Made by a program: the position numbers and the translations under genes. Below the pieces are notes generated by a model. The model had not been told where the DNA came from and did no database searches. It worked only from the letters and a program-made list of their open reading frames with translations. From the NCBI GenBank assembly GCA_963169765.1, contig CAUJEN010000174.1, positions 20,236-84,235 on the forward strand: DNA of 64,000 bases, written 5' to 3'. This DNA comes from QWHO01 sp021404945. Lineage in GTDB: Bacteria > Vulcanimicrobiota > Xenobia > Xenobiales > QWHO01. Of the stretch, positions 34,857 to 44,273 are shown piece after piece (the stretch's first letter is position 1; each line of letters starts with the position of its first letter).

Positions 34857-36779
34857 TCAAGCGTCTTCGCTGATCGGCTGGTCATTCCAGGAGCGGACCT
34901 CGAAGTTGCTCTGGGCCGGGAAGTAGGGGGGCTGGACGTTCTGGAAGTTGGGGTCGTAATCGTAGCGATAGCTCAATCCGGAGGTGCCCTGGCCGGTGGA
35001 GGAGTTGAAGGTGCCCTTGGCCTGGCGAATGTTCTCGGTCAGGCTTCCGTAGACCCGGAAGGCGCCCGCTCCGATGGAGGAATCGTTGTAGTTGATGGTG
35101 CCCACGCCGCCACCAGCGGTATCGCTGTTGGCGTTGGGGTCGCCTGGCTTGCCCGCGAAGAGAGCGGCGTAAACGTACAGCGGGTCGTTCGGGCTCCACT
35201 GGCTCCGGTTGATCTGAGCGGTAGTGCCCGTATTCACGTCGGTGCGGTAGCGGGCAAAGCGGATGGCGTAGCCCACCACGCCGAGCTGGTCGCGAGTGGT
35301 TCCCATGGTGGGTTTGTTGCCCGGGGTCACGTCAGCGCGCAAAAGCTCGTCGGAGATGTGAATCTCCTTGTTGCCGCTCTGATTGACCGAGATGGTATGG
35401 CGACCTTTATTCTTTCCCTCCAGGCTGCGAATGTTCTGGTTTCCATAGAACAGCCCGTTGCCGTAGTCTTTGTAGATCTCGTAGGTCTTGACGCTGGTAT
35501 CGTTCTGGACCAGCGTGTAGCCGGCAGGAATGGTCATCGAGCCGCTGGTGGAAACCCCATTGATGGTCCAGGTGCCGCCCGGATTGAGAACCGTATCGGA
35601 GTAGGTTTGGGTCAATCGGCGAGTGCGGGCCGTTCCGCCGGTCGTCTGGCGCATCAGGAAGGAGGCATTGTCGTTGTTGGCCCCGCGCAGGGCAGCGGTG
35701 TTGATGGGGAACTGGGAATCGTTGCCCACTTGCATCTGAAAGGCGTCGATGTCATTTCCGTGGAGGAGCACGCCGTTGACATTCTTGGGGATTGGGACGG
35801 AGGTGCCTCCGGCGCTCAAGGTTTCCACCACGTTCCCGGGGTTGACGTTGATGCCGTGGCGAGGGCTGGTGGGCATGGTGGAGTCACCCCAGGCGGCTTC
35901 CTGCATCAGGGTGGAAACCGCGGGCATATTGATCGGGTTGTCCGGCTTCAGGCCCGCCTGGCCGAGACGAGCGATCCGGTCATAGCGAGTCTTGCCGGGG
36001 ATGGTCAGGTTGACGGGCAGCAGCGTGGTCGAGTCATAGGGCCTGGTCGAGGTGTTGTACTCGATGCCATCGGGCGTAGTCGAATCGGTGGAGGCAAAGG
36101 TCGACATGGACTGGAAGTTGGCGGTGGAGCCATCATTGCCCGGTCCAAGGTCATTCCAGTCTATCGAGGACGGGATGGACAGGCGCAGCCGACCGTTCGT
36201 ATGGAACGGCCCCTCCACGCGGAAGGTGTTGAGATTCAGCCACAGATTGCTGCCGGTGGCGAACTGGCCGAAGAAATAGCTGAACTGAGCAAAGCTGCCC
36301 TGGTGCAGCCAGGCCACCGCACGCCGCCGGACTCTGCCGGTTCCTTCCGCGTTTCGGTCGATGGCATCGATGACTGCTTTGTAGCAATGAGCCGAGTTGG
36401 CACCGACCAGGTTGGCGTTCCCGGCCGTGAACTGGTCGGGGAACAGGCGAACCCGCCAGGTCCAGCCGCTGGGAAGAGGCGTTCCCGAGCTCAGGCCATC
36501 GCGTTCGTAGTAGGTTTGCATCAAAGGAGGCTCATTGGGATCCGTGCCCGTGGGCAAGGTGAGAACAGCATTGTCGAGCAGGTTGGCGTTGGCCCGGTTC
36601 TGCAGCCACTCCATCGTGTTCGAAAGACCTGTCTGGACGACGTAATAGGAGCTTACGTCGCGAGTGGTCTGGGCCATCTCGCCCTGAACCCGGGCCAGGA
36701 AGCTCATCCCGATGAACTCCAGGACGATGATCAGGAAGATCGTCAATAGTAAGGCCGATCCTAACTCCCTCTTTCGCAA
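34857..36779 (-). CDS. Large PilX-like prepilin-type protein
   Basis: 640 residues. The N-terminus (MRKRELGSALLLTIFLIIVL) is a type IV prepilin-like leader and hydrophobic helix, as in PilX-type proteins. The remaining ~600 residues are rich in Ser/Thr/Asn/Gly and beta-like, much longer than ordinary minor pilins (about 150-250 residues). It is the last gene of a three-gene prepilin operon and ends at a strong terminator. It could be a tip-associated adhesin carried on a pilus or type II secretion pseudopilus. Confidence 0.75.
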   Translation of the reverse strand: MRKRELGSALLLTIFLIIVLEFIGMSFLARVQGEMAQTTRDVSSYYVVQTGLSNTMEWLQNRANANLLDNAVLTLPTGTDPNEPPLMQTYYERDGLSSGTPLPSGWTWRVRLFPDQFTAGNANLVGANSAHCYKAVIDAIDRNAEGTGRVRRRAVAWLHQGSFAQFSYFFGQFATGSNLWLNLNTFRVEGPFHTNGRLRLSIPSSIDWNDLGPGNDGSTANFQSMSTFASTDSTTPDGIEYNTSTRPYDSTTLLPVNLTIPGKTRYDRIARLGQAGLKPDNPINMPAVSTLMQEAAWGDSTMPTSPRHGINVNPGNVVETLSAGGTSVPIPKNVNGVLLHGNDIDAFQMQVGNDSQFPINTAALRGANNDNASFLMRQTTGGTARTRRLTQTYSDTVLNPGGTWTINGVSTSGSMTIPAGYTLVQNDTSVKTYEIYKDYGNGLFYGNQNIRSLEGKNKGRHTISVNQSGNKEIHISDELLRADVTPGNKPTMGTTRDQLGVVGYAIRFARYRTDVNTGTTAQINRSQWSPNDPLYVYAALFAGKPGDPNANSDTAGGGVGTINYNDSSIGAGAFRVYGSLTENIRQAKGTFNSSTGQGTSGLSYRYDYDPNFQNVQPPYFPAQSNFEVRSWNDQPISEDA

Positions 36780-36799
36780 GAGCTTGTCCTCCCTTCGAC

Positions 36800-37507
36800 T
36801 TAGCGCCAGGCCGGAATCTGAAAGTAAACGGTGGAGCCGTAACGTCGCTCGGCAAACCTGGTGTTGTTATCCCGCGAGCGGGTTTCGAGGAACATCCCGA
36901 CGGCTCGTTGGGCCTCGTCACGGGTGAAGTCAACCGTTCGAATCGGGCTGCTGCCAGGCAGGTAGGCTGTCAGTTGCTTGCTGGCAAGCAAGTTGGCCCC
37001 ATCGTTGCTGCGAAGCTCCAGAGTGAAGTTGCCGGTATCGATCGACCAGACCAGATTCATCCTGGAGTAGGTGTTGGGCACGTCCATGGCGGAGGTTCTG
37101 GGGTCGAAAGCCAGAGCTGAAGGATACTCTGGGACCGGGAAACCCGGATCCTGGATCAACCGTCGGGCATCCTGGGTGGAAGTCCAGAAGGTCACGATCT
37201 CCTGATGTCCAGCCGGATAGGGTGGCTGGGCCGGATCGGTGTTCCTGAGCGTGCCTGTCGCCGAAAGAACGGCATTCTGTGGGGGCTCGCTGGTGAATTC
37301 CGGTCGGGTGGTCGCGCAGCGCAGAATGTAGCCGATCCTCCTGTTGGTCTCGCGACTGACTCGCAGGGCCTCATTGCGCTTTTCTCCCCAGACGCTGATC
37401 ACATTGGCGTTGGCGGTGAGGACGACCACGGCGGTGCTCACCATGGCGAAGATGGACATGGCCACGAGTAACTCGAGAACGGTGGCTCCGCGCAGTCGAC
37501 TTTTCAT
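36800..37507 (-). CDS. PilW-like prepilin
   Basis: 235 residues from ATG 37507, preceded by GAGGACGAAA. The N-terminus KSRLRGATVLELLVAMSIFA contains the prepilin peptidase site after Gly and the conserved Glu at +5, with a helix for pilus assembly. The globular part is beta-rich, as in minor pilins of the PilW/GspJ type. It is the middle gene of the operon, 8 nt after the upstream prepilin. Confidence 0.82.
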   Translation of the reverse strand: MKSRLRGATVLELLVAMSIFAMVSTAVVVLTANANVISVWGEKRNEALRVSRETNRRIGYILRCATTRPEFTSEPPQNAVLSATGTLRNTDPAQPPYPAGHQEIVTFWTSTQDARRLIQDPGFPVPEYPSALAFDPRTSAMDVPNTYSRMNLVWSIDTGNFTLELRSNDGANLLASKQLTAYLPGSSPIRTVDFTRDEAQRAVGMFLETRSRDNNTRFAERRYGSTVYFQIPAWR

Positions 37508-37515
37508 TTTCGTCC

Positions 37516-38046
37516 TCAATTCAGCACGGCTTCCAGCCGGAAGCTTCGAGTGACCACGTTCGAGCCCTGATCGCCCACGCCGGAGCCTTCGGTCCACCGA
37601 ACCGTGATGATCACTCGAATCAGGTTGTAGCGATAATCTGTGGAGGTGTTGGTGAGGCGCTGCATGGTAATGGTCCGTTGATAGCGATCAAGATGGACGA
37701 AGTCATCGTTTCCATCGATCCCATTGTCGCCGTTGGTGTCTCGAACCCGATTGAAGACGGCCTGGAAGGGAGCGGCGTCGATGGCCACAGGGGTGGTGCT
37801 GTTCATCCCGCTGGCGGCGTTGGGCACCCCGGGGGCCGCCACCGAGGTGTGGCGGCGATTGATCTTGATGTCTTCCATGATCTGCTGGGCGTAGTGGGCA
37901 GCCACGGGGACCAGCTCGGCGTGGCCTTGTTGGGTCACCGAATAGGTCATGGCCGACATCACGCCGAGCACCGCGATGCTCAGGACCGAGACGGCGATGA
38001 CCACTTCGAGCAATGAAAATCCAACTCTTGCCATTGTTCTTCGCAA
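37516..38046 (-). CDS. PilV-like minor prepilin
   Basis: 176 residues. The N-terminus MARVGFSLLEVVIAVSVLSI has the textbook prepilin motif (G-F-S-L-L-E). I place the start at the TTG at 38046, because GGGAGGA sits 5-6 nt upstream; an ATG four codons later would lie too far from it. The C-terminal part contains a Ca-loop-like DTNGDNGIDGNDD stretch. It is the first gene of the three-gene prepilin operon. Confidence 0.85.
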   Translation of the reverse strand: MRRTMARVGFSLLEVVIAVSVLSIAVLGVMSAMTYSVTQQGHAELVPVAAHYAQQIMEDIKINRRHTSVAAPGVPNAASGMNSTTPVAIDAAPFQAVFNRVRDTNGDNGIDGNDDFVHLDRYQRTITMQRLTNTSTDYRYNLIRVIITVRWTEGSGVGDQGSNVVTRSFRLEAVLN

Positions 38047-38114
38047 GATTGTCCTCCCGCATCACTCTGCCGCTCAGCTATACTCTAGCGCAAGACCTCT
38101 CCTCGTTCGTGATA

Positions 38115-38131
38115 CCAAAGTATGACTTTGG
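38115..38131. promoter_or_regulatory. Palindromic operator-like site upstream of the prepilin operon
   Basis: Perfect 7-3-7 inverted repeat CCAAAGT-ATG-ACTTTGG, about 70 nt upstream of the first prepilin gene and between it and the PEGA gene. Its size and symmetry fit a dimeric regulator binding site. The surrounding 38047-38227 is AT-richer than the genes and holds no coding sequence. Confidence 0.4.
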
Positions 38132-38227
38132 GCGAAAGTGGCAAATTGGAAACCCGGGATCCCTCTCTGCCACCTCCCATGGTAGCCTGAGGGTTGCGCC
38201 CGAGTCTGTATCCTGAAATACAATCGG

Positions 38228-39601
38228 TCAGGGGAGGGGGCCGAGCTCGGTCACTTTCAGCGAGGCCGACTGGTCTTCGGGGCTCAGCGAGGAGGGCTCG
38301 AGGTTCTGCTCGATCCAGTCCTGGGCAGCCGCAGTCAGCTCGTCCACCACTTCTCCGGCCCGCTTGCGGGCCGAGCCCTCGGTATCAAAGGTCAGCCAGG
38401 GCATCTCACGGCGGGCCGCAAAACTCTGGAGAGCTTCCCCCCTGGGGTCGAGCAGGCTCAACTCGCCCACGACCTCGCCCTGCAGGGCCTGCACCTGATA
38501 GCGGAGCAGGCAGTCGGCCGACCGGCCGCCCTCCACCAGGGTCAAGCGGGCACTCTTCTTGAGCTGACTATCCACCTGCTCGGTCAGGTCGAAGGCCGAC
38601 AGTTGCACGCTTTCTTCCACCATATACGGAATCGCGTAGTAGCCATATCCCCCCCAGCCGCCCCAGTTTCCGCAACCACGCCGTCCCCAGCCGTAACCGA
38701 GACTGACGGTGGGATAGGCGTAGGCGGTGCGGCGGTAACGATAACCCTCGGCTTCAAGGCCCGCCCAGCCGACCCTCACCAGCAAGGGCGATGGCTGAAG
38801 CACCGCCAGCATGCGCTTGTTGGGCTCGGCTCTCAAGTCAACCTCCAGAGCAAAGACTCCCACCGCCGTTGCCCGCAGGTGGTGCGAGCCGGCCACGGTC
38901 GGCACGGTCACCGGGGTGGAGCCCAGAGGCTGCCCGTCCAGGTGGATCTCAAGGGCCTGCCCGCTCGACTCGACCGTCAATTGGGAGGGACAGCGGGTCA
39001 GCTCGAGCCTCTGCTCCGAGTGGTCTCCGGCCTTCAAGTTGAGGGTGAGCGTCTCGGGCAGGCAATCGGGGTGGGTGAGCGTCAGCTGGTGCCTTCCGGG
39101 AGCCAGGCTGACGTGGCAGGGGGTTGTGCCCAACTCGATTTCGCCTTGCAGCACCAGGGCGCCCACCGGCTGGCTCTCCAGGCTGGCTCCGGTGAACACG
39201 GTGGTGCTGGTGATCAGCCCCGGGGCTTCCACTTGAGCGCAGCGGAACATGTCTTCGGCAGCCTCCTGGGGGCTCTGGTAGGCGCGCACCAGGTTGCGCA
39301 GCTCCAGGCGGTTGCCCTGGCGCTGGTAGTAACCAAGGGCCGGCAGATCGCGTCCTCTCAGGCGAAACTCGCGCTGGAAGTCGCGTCCTGCGGGGGTGGC
39401 CAGGTCGATCGTCTTCAGGCTGAACTGATAGTCAGCCAGCTCGTTCTGCCTGATCAAGATGGTGACGAATCTTCGGGCTCGGGCCGAGAGATCGCTCTGG
39501 CCGCTCTGGCGCGAGTCGAGGATCACCGCCACCCCGGGCTCAGCCCGGGCCAGGCCAGAGCCCAGGGCCAGCAGCAGCAACATCAGCCCGAAAGGTCGCA
39601 T
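38228..39601 (-). CDS. Secreted PEGA-domain protein
   Basis: 457 residues from ATG 39601. A signal peptide (RPFGLMLLLLALGSGLARAE) precedes an ~110-residue N-terminal domain. Two stretches have PEGA-type beta-sandwich repeats (ALVLQGEIELGTTPCHVSLA and EIHLDGQPLGSTPVTVPTVA). A Gly/Tyr/Trp-rich linker (GWGRRGCGNWGGWGGYGYY) leads to a C-terminal domain of about 140 residues. PEGA domains are found in surface or periplasmic proteins. Function unknown. Confidence 0.72.
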   Translation of the reverse strand: MRPFGLMLLLLALGSGLARAEPGVAVILDSRQSGQSDLSARARRFVTILIRQNELADYQFSLKTIDLATPAGRDFQREFRLRGRDLPALGYYQRQGNRLELRNLVRAYQSPQEAAEDMFRCAQVEAPGLITSTTVFTGASLESQPVGALVLQGEIELGTTPCHVSLAPGRHQLTLTHPDCLPETLTLNLKAGDHSEQRLELTRCPSQLTVESSGQALEIHLDGQPLGSTPVTVPTVAGSHHLRATAVGVFALEVDLRAEPNKRMLAVLQPSPLLVRVGWAGLEAEGYRYRRTAYAYPTVSLGYGWGRRGCGNWGGWGGYGYYAIPYMVEESVQLSAFDLTEQVDSQLKKSARLTLVEGGRSADCLLRYQVQALQGEVVGELSLLDPRGEALQSFAARREMPWLTFDTEGSARKRAGEVVDELTAAAQDWIEQNLEPSSLSPEDQSASLKVTELGPLP

Positions 39602-39680
39602 GCTTGTTAGATCAGTCGTCCTGAGACAGATTCCTTCTCTCGCCAGGAAAGCGGCAGCCCTCTGGTAAACCTGCGCGGCC

Positions 39681-40517
39681 ATGAGCACCAGCCAACTTCT
39701 CGAGCAACTGCAGGCCCACGAGGAAGTGTTTCGGGCGGCCGGAGACCTGGCCCGAGATCTCCAGGGGCACGTGGCCAGCCATCTCAAGTCCAACACGGGG
39801 AACCTGGAGACCGACCTGGTGACCGACGCCGACCTGGCGGTGCAGCGGATGATCCTGAAGGCCCTGGTGAGAACTCCTCTGGTTTCTTGCCGATTGCTGG
39901 CCGAGGAGAGCAATCCTGAGCTGGCCACCTTAAAGACTGATTTCTCGCCCGATTCTCACCTGGTGCTGAGCCTCGACCCCATCGACGGCACCCGCCGCTA
40001 CTGCGAGGGCGAGCCCTACTATTCGGTGATCGTTGGCCTGCACGACGGGGCTCGCCCGCTCTACACCTACCTCTACTACCCCGCCTTTTCGTGGTGGATT
40101 CGGCTGGTGGAGGACCGGCTCGCCACCAGCGGTCCGCTGCCGGGTGCCGAGCGTTTGCCGGATCTGTCCCGCAGCATCGTCTACACGGCCGGGCACCCCG
40201 AGCAAGAGGTTCCCGAGCGGGTGGCGGCTCTCCAAGAGCGGGGATATCGCTTCGATCATGGCGAGAAGGTGGCTCCCTGCGGCAGCAAGTTCTTGCTCTT
40301 GAGCGGCCAGTCGGCAGGCTACTACAGCGCCAATCCCAACGCCTACGATGGGCTTCTGGCCTGGCATTACGGGCTGGCCCGCAAGCTACCGGTGGAAAGC
40401 GCGGGGCGGGCCCCCGATCAGACCTTCTCGGGCGCCCTTGACCTTTCGCGCATCGAGTCGGGCCGCTGGGGGGCCCACTATCCCGGTTACTACATCGTCC
40501 TCCCCCCCGAGGTCTAA
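39681..40517 (+). CDS. Inositol monophosphatase-family phosphatase
   Basis: 278 residues. Family motifs are present: VTDADLAVQ, the metal-binding LLAEESN (E75/E76), LDPIDGTRRY (D99, D102, G103, T104) and the third metal ligand in AYDGLLAW (D223), a variant of the usual W-D. These residues bind the two to three Mg ions for phosphomonoester hydrolysis. The family includes inositol-phosphatases, CysQ (PAP phosphatase) and fructose-bisphosphatases; the substrate cannot be fixed here. A sulfotransferase, which would generate PAP, lies two genes downstream, making a PAP-removing role plausible. Confidence 0.85.
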   Translation: MSTSQLLEQLQAHEEVFRAAGDLARDLQGHVASHLKSNTGNLETDLVTDADLAVQRMILKALVRTPLVSCRLLAEESNPELATLKTDFSPDSHLVLSLDPIDGTRRYCEGEPYYSVIVGLHDGARPLYTYLYYPAFSWWIRLVEDRLATSGPLPGAERLPDLSRSIVYTAGHPEQEVPERVAALQERGYRFDHGEKVAPCGSKFLLLSGQSAGYYSANPNAYDGLLAWHYGLARKLPVESAGRAPDQTFSGALDLSRIESGRWGAHYPGYYIVLPPEV

Positions 40518-40658
40518 TGGAGGAGCTACGCTCTCGGGGGCGCGACGGATCATCCGGCCCGGTCTGCCTCGCTTTTCCAGTCGAGCCAGAAAGACTTCCC
40601 CGGGGCTCGAGGCCGGGCTCCCAGGGTCGGCCGAAGCATTTCTCGAAGCTCGGTTCCC

Positions 40659-41429
40659 GTGACGATCCCGACGATCCAGGAGAGGCTGCAGACGCTCGTG
40701 CACGACCGCTCGAGGAGGGTGCTGTCGTGTCTTGACCGGGCCGCTCACAAGCCAGATGAGCCAGCGGTGCACGATCTGCGCGTGGCGTGTCGCCGAGTGG
40801 ATGCCACATTTGAGATGCTGGCAAGCCTGGGGGGACGCGTGGCGGCACCCCGTCGACGGGTCCGACGGCTTCGCAAGCTGGCCGGTCCCCTGCGCGACCT
40901 CCACGTTCTGGAAGCCTGGCTGGCCGATCAGCGTGGGGATTGGCCGGCCCTGGATGTCATTCTGGTGCGTCTGCCTCGTCAGATCAGGCGCGCAACCAGA
41001 CGTCTTGTCAAGGACCTGAAGCAGTATCCTCGCAAGAAGCTCAAGCGAGCCCTGGCGAGGGTGGTGGTTCCCGAGGAGGCGGATGAGCCGGCCATTCTGG
41101 AGAGCCTCGAGAGGGTAGAGAGCGACTGGCACGAGCGGGTGCGCCGAAAGGCGCCCTGGCACGAGGTGCGCATCGCGCTCAAGCGATACCGCTATCAGGC
41201 CGAGCTGGTGGCGGCCCTGGGGCTCGGCCAACCCGACCTGGATCAACTTCGTCACGGTCAGGAGTTGCTCGGGCAGGTGCAAGACCTGGAGGTGCAGTCG
41301 GAGAAGCTCGAAGAGTACTGGCGCAAATCCGTCCTCGAGCGCATGGGCATCCACGCCTTCGTGACCCACTGCCGAGCTCAACGAGACCGGCTGGTTCAGG
41401 AGTGCGCGCGAACTTTTTCCTCGGTTTGA
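40659..41429 (+). CDS. CHAD-domain protein
   Basis: 256 residues from a GTG. Conserved His and basic helices of the CHAD domain are visible: AVHDLRVACRRVDATFEML and HEVRIALKRYRYQAEL, in two helical-bundle halves. CHAD domains bind inorganic polyphosphate through these basic faces and often associate with polyphosphate granules. No CYTH domain is attached, so it is a stand-alone CHAD protein. Confidence 0.85.
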   Translation: MTIPTIQERLQTLVHDRSRRVLSCLDRAAHKPDEPAVHDLRVACRRVDATFEMLASLGGRVAAPRRRVRRLRKLAGPLRDLHVLEAWLADQRGDWPALDVILVRLPRQIRRATRRLVKDLKQYPRKKLKRALARVVVPEEADEPAILESLERVESDWHERVRRKAPWHEVRIALKRYRYQAELVAALGLGQPDLDQLRHGQELLGQVQDLEVQSEKLEEYWRKSVLERMGIHAFVTHCRAQRDRLVQECARTFSSV

Positions 41430-41604
41430 CACGAGCATCCGCTCGCCATCCTGGAAAATCGACTTCGGGCCGTGGCGGGCAGTTCTGCAGGCCTGGTTTG
41501 GCGGCGATCAGGCCGGGGTCATGGGAGAGCAGGTCCGCTCAGCGCTGGAGCGCATTCGACCCGAAGCCTTCTTGAGGGTGCTCGACAGTCGGCCCGACCG
41601 CTGA
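41424..41604 (+). pseudogene. Fragment of an alpha/beta-hydrolase-like gene
   Basis: An open stretch encodes PWRAVLQAWFGGDQAGVMGE ... ALERIRPEAFLRVLDSRPDR then stops. It resembles the cap region of a BioH-like alpha/beta hydrolase, with no start, no nucleophile elbow and no C-terminus. Codon usage is gene-like. It is probably the remnant of a deleted gene. Confidence 0.3.
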
Positions 41605-41647
41605 GCGCAGGAGTTTCGGCGCATCCCGTTCAACCTGCGAGCCAATC

Positions 41648-42595
41648 GTGTTGCCGAGATTCCTCTCTGAGCTGGCCGCGCCCTACGTGCTCGACCTCGG
41701 GCCCCGTACCGCCGACGTTCCCTGGGTGATCGGAGATGGCCGCAGCGGTACCACCTGGGTGGCCAACCTGATCAATTTTCGGGGGGAGAGCCGACTCCTG
41801 TTTGAGCCCTTTCACCCTGCCAAGGTCCGACTGGCCCGAGGTTACCCTCTCTTTCTCTACCTTCGCCGCCAGGCCGACCAGGAGACCCTCTGGCACTTCT
41901 ACGCGGATATCTTCACCGGAAGGATTCCGGCTCACCGGCGCATCGATCTCTACAATCCCCACCTGTTCTACCGCCGCCGACTGGTCAAGGACATCTTCGC
42001 AAACCTGTTTGCCCACTGGGTGGACGAGCAGTTTCCCGGGGTTCGCAAAGTGATGGTCATCCGCCATCCCTTTGCCGTGGCTGTCTCCAAGAAACGCAAT
42101 CGCAGCTGGAAGTGGATGGAGGACCCGCGCGCCCTGCTCAAGCAGCCTGACCTGATGAGGGACCATCTCGATCCCTTCCGCGAGCTGCTGGAGGCCTCCC
42201 ATCGCCGCTTCGAGCGCCAGGTTTTGCTGTGGTGCATCTTCCACTATGTGCCCCTGCGCGAGCTGAGCCGCGAGAGGGTGCATCTGACCTTTTACGAGGA
42301 GTTGTGCGAGGACCCCGAGCCCGAGCTGGCCCGGCTGTTCGCCTATCTCGGCCAACCGCTCGACCGTGAGCTCGATCCTCGTCTGCGGGCCCAGCTCAAG
42401 AACACCTTCCAGGTAACCGCTCGCAGCGCAATCGTGACCGGCGGCGATCTGACCGGGAGCTGGCAGAGATACATCACCTCCGCCCAGTACGAGGCAGGCA
42501 TGGCCATTTTGCGAGTCTTCGGGCTGGAGCCGATCTACGGCCAGGGTCTGCGGCCCGATCGATGCGCTGCCGAGGCCCTGCTCGGGGCTGGTTGA
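41648..42595 (+). CDS. Sulfotransferase-family protein
   Basis: 315 residues. The 5'-phosphosulfate loop (VIGDGRSGTTWVANLI, residues ~28-42) and the 3'-phosphate region (KVMVIRHPFAVAVSKKR) identify a PAPS-dependent sulfotransferase fold. The N-terminal half contains a conserved-looking LLFEPFHP motif typical of the bacterial carbohydrate-sulfotransferase-like group. Substrate unknown; sugars or lipids are likely. Start is GTG 41648; an overlapping TTG is the second codon. Confidence 0.85.
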   Translation: MLPRFLSELAAPYVLDLGPRTADVPWVIGDGRSGTTWVANLINFRGESRLLFEPFHPAKVRLARGYPLFLYLRRQADQETLWHFYADIFTGRIPAHRRIDLYNPHLFYRRRLVKDIFANLFAHWVDEQFPGVRKVMVIRHPFAVAVSKKRNRSWKWMEDPRALLKQPDLMRDHLDPFRELLEASHRRFERQVLLWCIFHYVPLRELSRERVHLTFYEELCEDPEPELARLFAYLGQPLDRELDPRLRAQLKNTFQVTARSAIVTGGDLTGSWQRYITSAQYEAGMAILRVFGLEPIYGQGLRPDRCAAEALLGAG

Positions 42596-42631
42596 GCTTC
42601 TTTTCACGGCCCGGCGCCCAGCGTCCACAGC

Positions 42632-42657
42632 AATCTGTTGAACGGCGCGGCGCCTCA
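42632..42657 (-). repeat. Palindromic repeat, internally deleted copy C
   Basis: On the minus strand it reads TGAGGCGCCGCGCC followed by GTTCAACAGATT, i.e. the two outer ends of the copy at 14990 with the hairpin interior deleted. It lies between the convergent sulfotransferase and glycosidase-like genes. Confidence 0.4.
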
Positions 42658-42670
42658 AGGCCGGCAACGC

Positions 42671-44203
42671 TTACGACTGGCATCCCATGAAGGCCGGCTG
42701 ACGAGATGTCGCCATCTCTGTTGTGGCGCGTTTTCTCGACACCACCACCCCCTGGCTCTCGTTGCCGTGCTTCGTGGCGGCCGCGATGGCCCACTCTCCG
42801 GCGGGCAGCTCCAGCGTGGTCTTCTCCCCGGGCAGAACGCGGTCGAGCTCCCATCTGTCGCCCTCGCGGCGGTACACCGTCCAGGCCCGCAGCGGCGCAT
42901 CATCGCGATGAACGAGCTGCAGAGCTCCGTCTTCGACCCGCACCTCGGGAGCGGCCACCTCGCGGCCCGCCGCCCCCGCCAGCGGCGGCGTCAGGGCGGG
43001 CCGGGCGTAGAGCTCGTCCTGGAACACGTCCGCGATCCCCTGGCGGTTCTCCATCAGTGGTCCCACGTTGTACCAGATGTTGCCCTGTGAGCCCTGCTCG
43101 GCTCGCGAGCGGCAGATCTCCACCTGCTCTCGGAACTCGTCCACCGTCCAGCGCTCGTTCTTGCCCAGCGAGGTGAGGTCGTTGCCCGCAAAGACATAGT
43201 GCCCCTCGCGGGCGTGGTCGGCCCACCAGCTCAGCAACGTCTTGTAGGGCTGCCGCGTCGAGCTGGTGGGCCAGTAGAGCTGGGGAGCCAGGTAGTCCAC
43301 CCAGCCCCGGTCCATCCACTTCTGGGTATCGGCGTAGAGCCCCTCATACTGGTCGAAGCCGCTCACCCCCTCGGGCCGCTCGGGAGCGGGGAGGCCGAAA
43401 GGCGAGATGCCGAAGCGCACGTGATCCTTCACCGCCCTGACCCCTTCGGCGGTCTCGCGCACGGCCTGGTTGACGTTCTCGCGCCGCCAGTCAGCCCGCG
43501 ACAGGGTGCCTCCGAAGAGCTGGTAGTCGCTGTAGCTCTTTTCGTCTGAGAAGTCCACGCCGTTCAGGGGATAGGGGTAGAAGTAGTCGTCGAAGTGGAT
43601 CCCGTCCAGGTCGTAGCGCCGGGTCAGGTCCTGGGCCACATCCACCAGGCGCTCGCGCACGATCTCGGCGCCCGGGTCCATCCACTTGAGGGAGCCGTAG
43701 GGATGGACCTGCTCGGGCTCCTCCACCGCGATGTGGGGGGCCACCCGCTGCTGCGGGCCCGACTGGGCCCGGTAGGGATTGAGCCAGGCGTGCACCTCGA
43801 TGTTGCGCGCGTGGGCCTCACCGATGAGAAACTCCAGGGGATCGTAGCCCGGGGAACGCCCCTGCTCGCCCGTCAGCCAGGCGCTCCAGGGCTCGTTCTC
43901 GGAGCGATAGAGCGCGTCTCCCTCGGGGCGCACCTGGAAGAAGACGGCGTTGAAACCGCAGTCTTTGAGCCGATCGAGCATGGCCGTCAGCTCGAACTTC
44001 TGCTGCTCGGCCGGCTGGCCGGGCTCGCCCGGGAAGTTGATGTTCCAGACGCTGGCCACCCAGGCCCCGCGCAGCTCGCGCTGGTGGGCCACGGGCACGG
44101 TCTGGCCGCTGATCTCCACCCGGTCGGTGGGATCAACCTTGTCCCTGGCCCGAGCCGGGCGCGCCGGGACGGAAAGAACGCACTGCGCCTCTCGTATCAG
44201 CAT
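42671..44203 (-). CDS. Glycosyl hydrolase-like 10 (GHL10/DUF187) protein
   Basis: 510 residues from ATG 44203. The TIM-barrel motifs of this family are visible: AVFFQVRPEGDALYRSEN, ARNIEVHAWLNPYRAQ and LDGIHFDDYFYPY with the paired Asp, then WVDYLAPQLYW. GHL10 proteins resemble glycoside hydrolases acting on cell-wall or exopolysaccharide glycans; the exact bond is unknown. A beta-rich domain forms the last ~100 residues. No clear signal peptide is visible. It is divergent, 70 bp away, from a peptidoglycan amidase gene. Confidence 0.83.
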   Translation of the reverse strand: MLIREAQCVLSVPARPARARDKVDPTDRVEISGQTVPVAHQRELRGAWVASVWNINFPGEPGQPAEQQKFELTAMLDRLKDCGFNAVFFQVRPEGDALYRSENEPWSAWLTGEQGRSPGYDPLEFLIGEAHARNIEVHAWLNPYRAQSGPQQRVAPHIAVEEPEQVHPYGSLKWMDPGAEIVRERLVDVAQDLTRRYDLDGIHFDDYFYPYPLNGVDFSDEKSYSDYQLFGGTLSRADWRRENVNQAVRETAEGVRAVKDHVRFGISPFGLPAPERPEGVSGFDQYEGLYADTQKWMDRGWVDYLAPQLYWPTSSTRQPYKTLLSWWADHAREGHYVFAGNDLTSLGKNERWTVDEFREQVEICRSRAEQGSQGNIWYNVGPLMENRQGIADVFQDELYARPALTPPLAGAAGREVAAPEVRVEDGALQLVHRDDAPLRAWTVYRREGDRWELDRVLPGEKTTLELPAGEWAIAAATKHGNESQGVVVSRKRATTEMATSRQPAFMGCQS

Positions 44204-44273
44204 CGGGCCCAGTCTACAACCTCGCCGGTTGCCAGCGGGTGAACCGCTTGTTAAGAACGAACTCGACCGCGCC

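Noticed and set aside
40517..40735. 72-codon frame starting on the IMPase stop (TAATGGAGG)
   Set aside because: Overlaps the CHAD gene by ~77 nt and has non-gene-like Ser/Arg/Gly composition; GGAG here is probably incidental.
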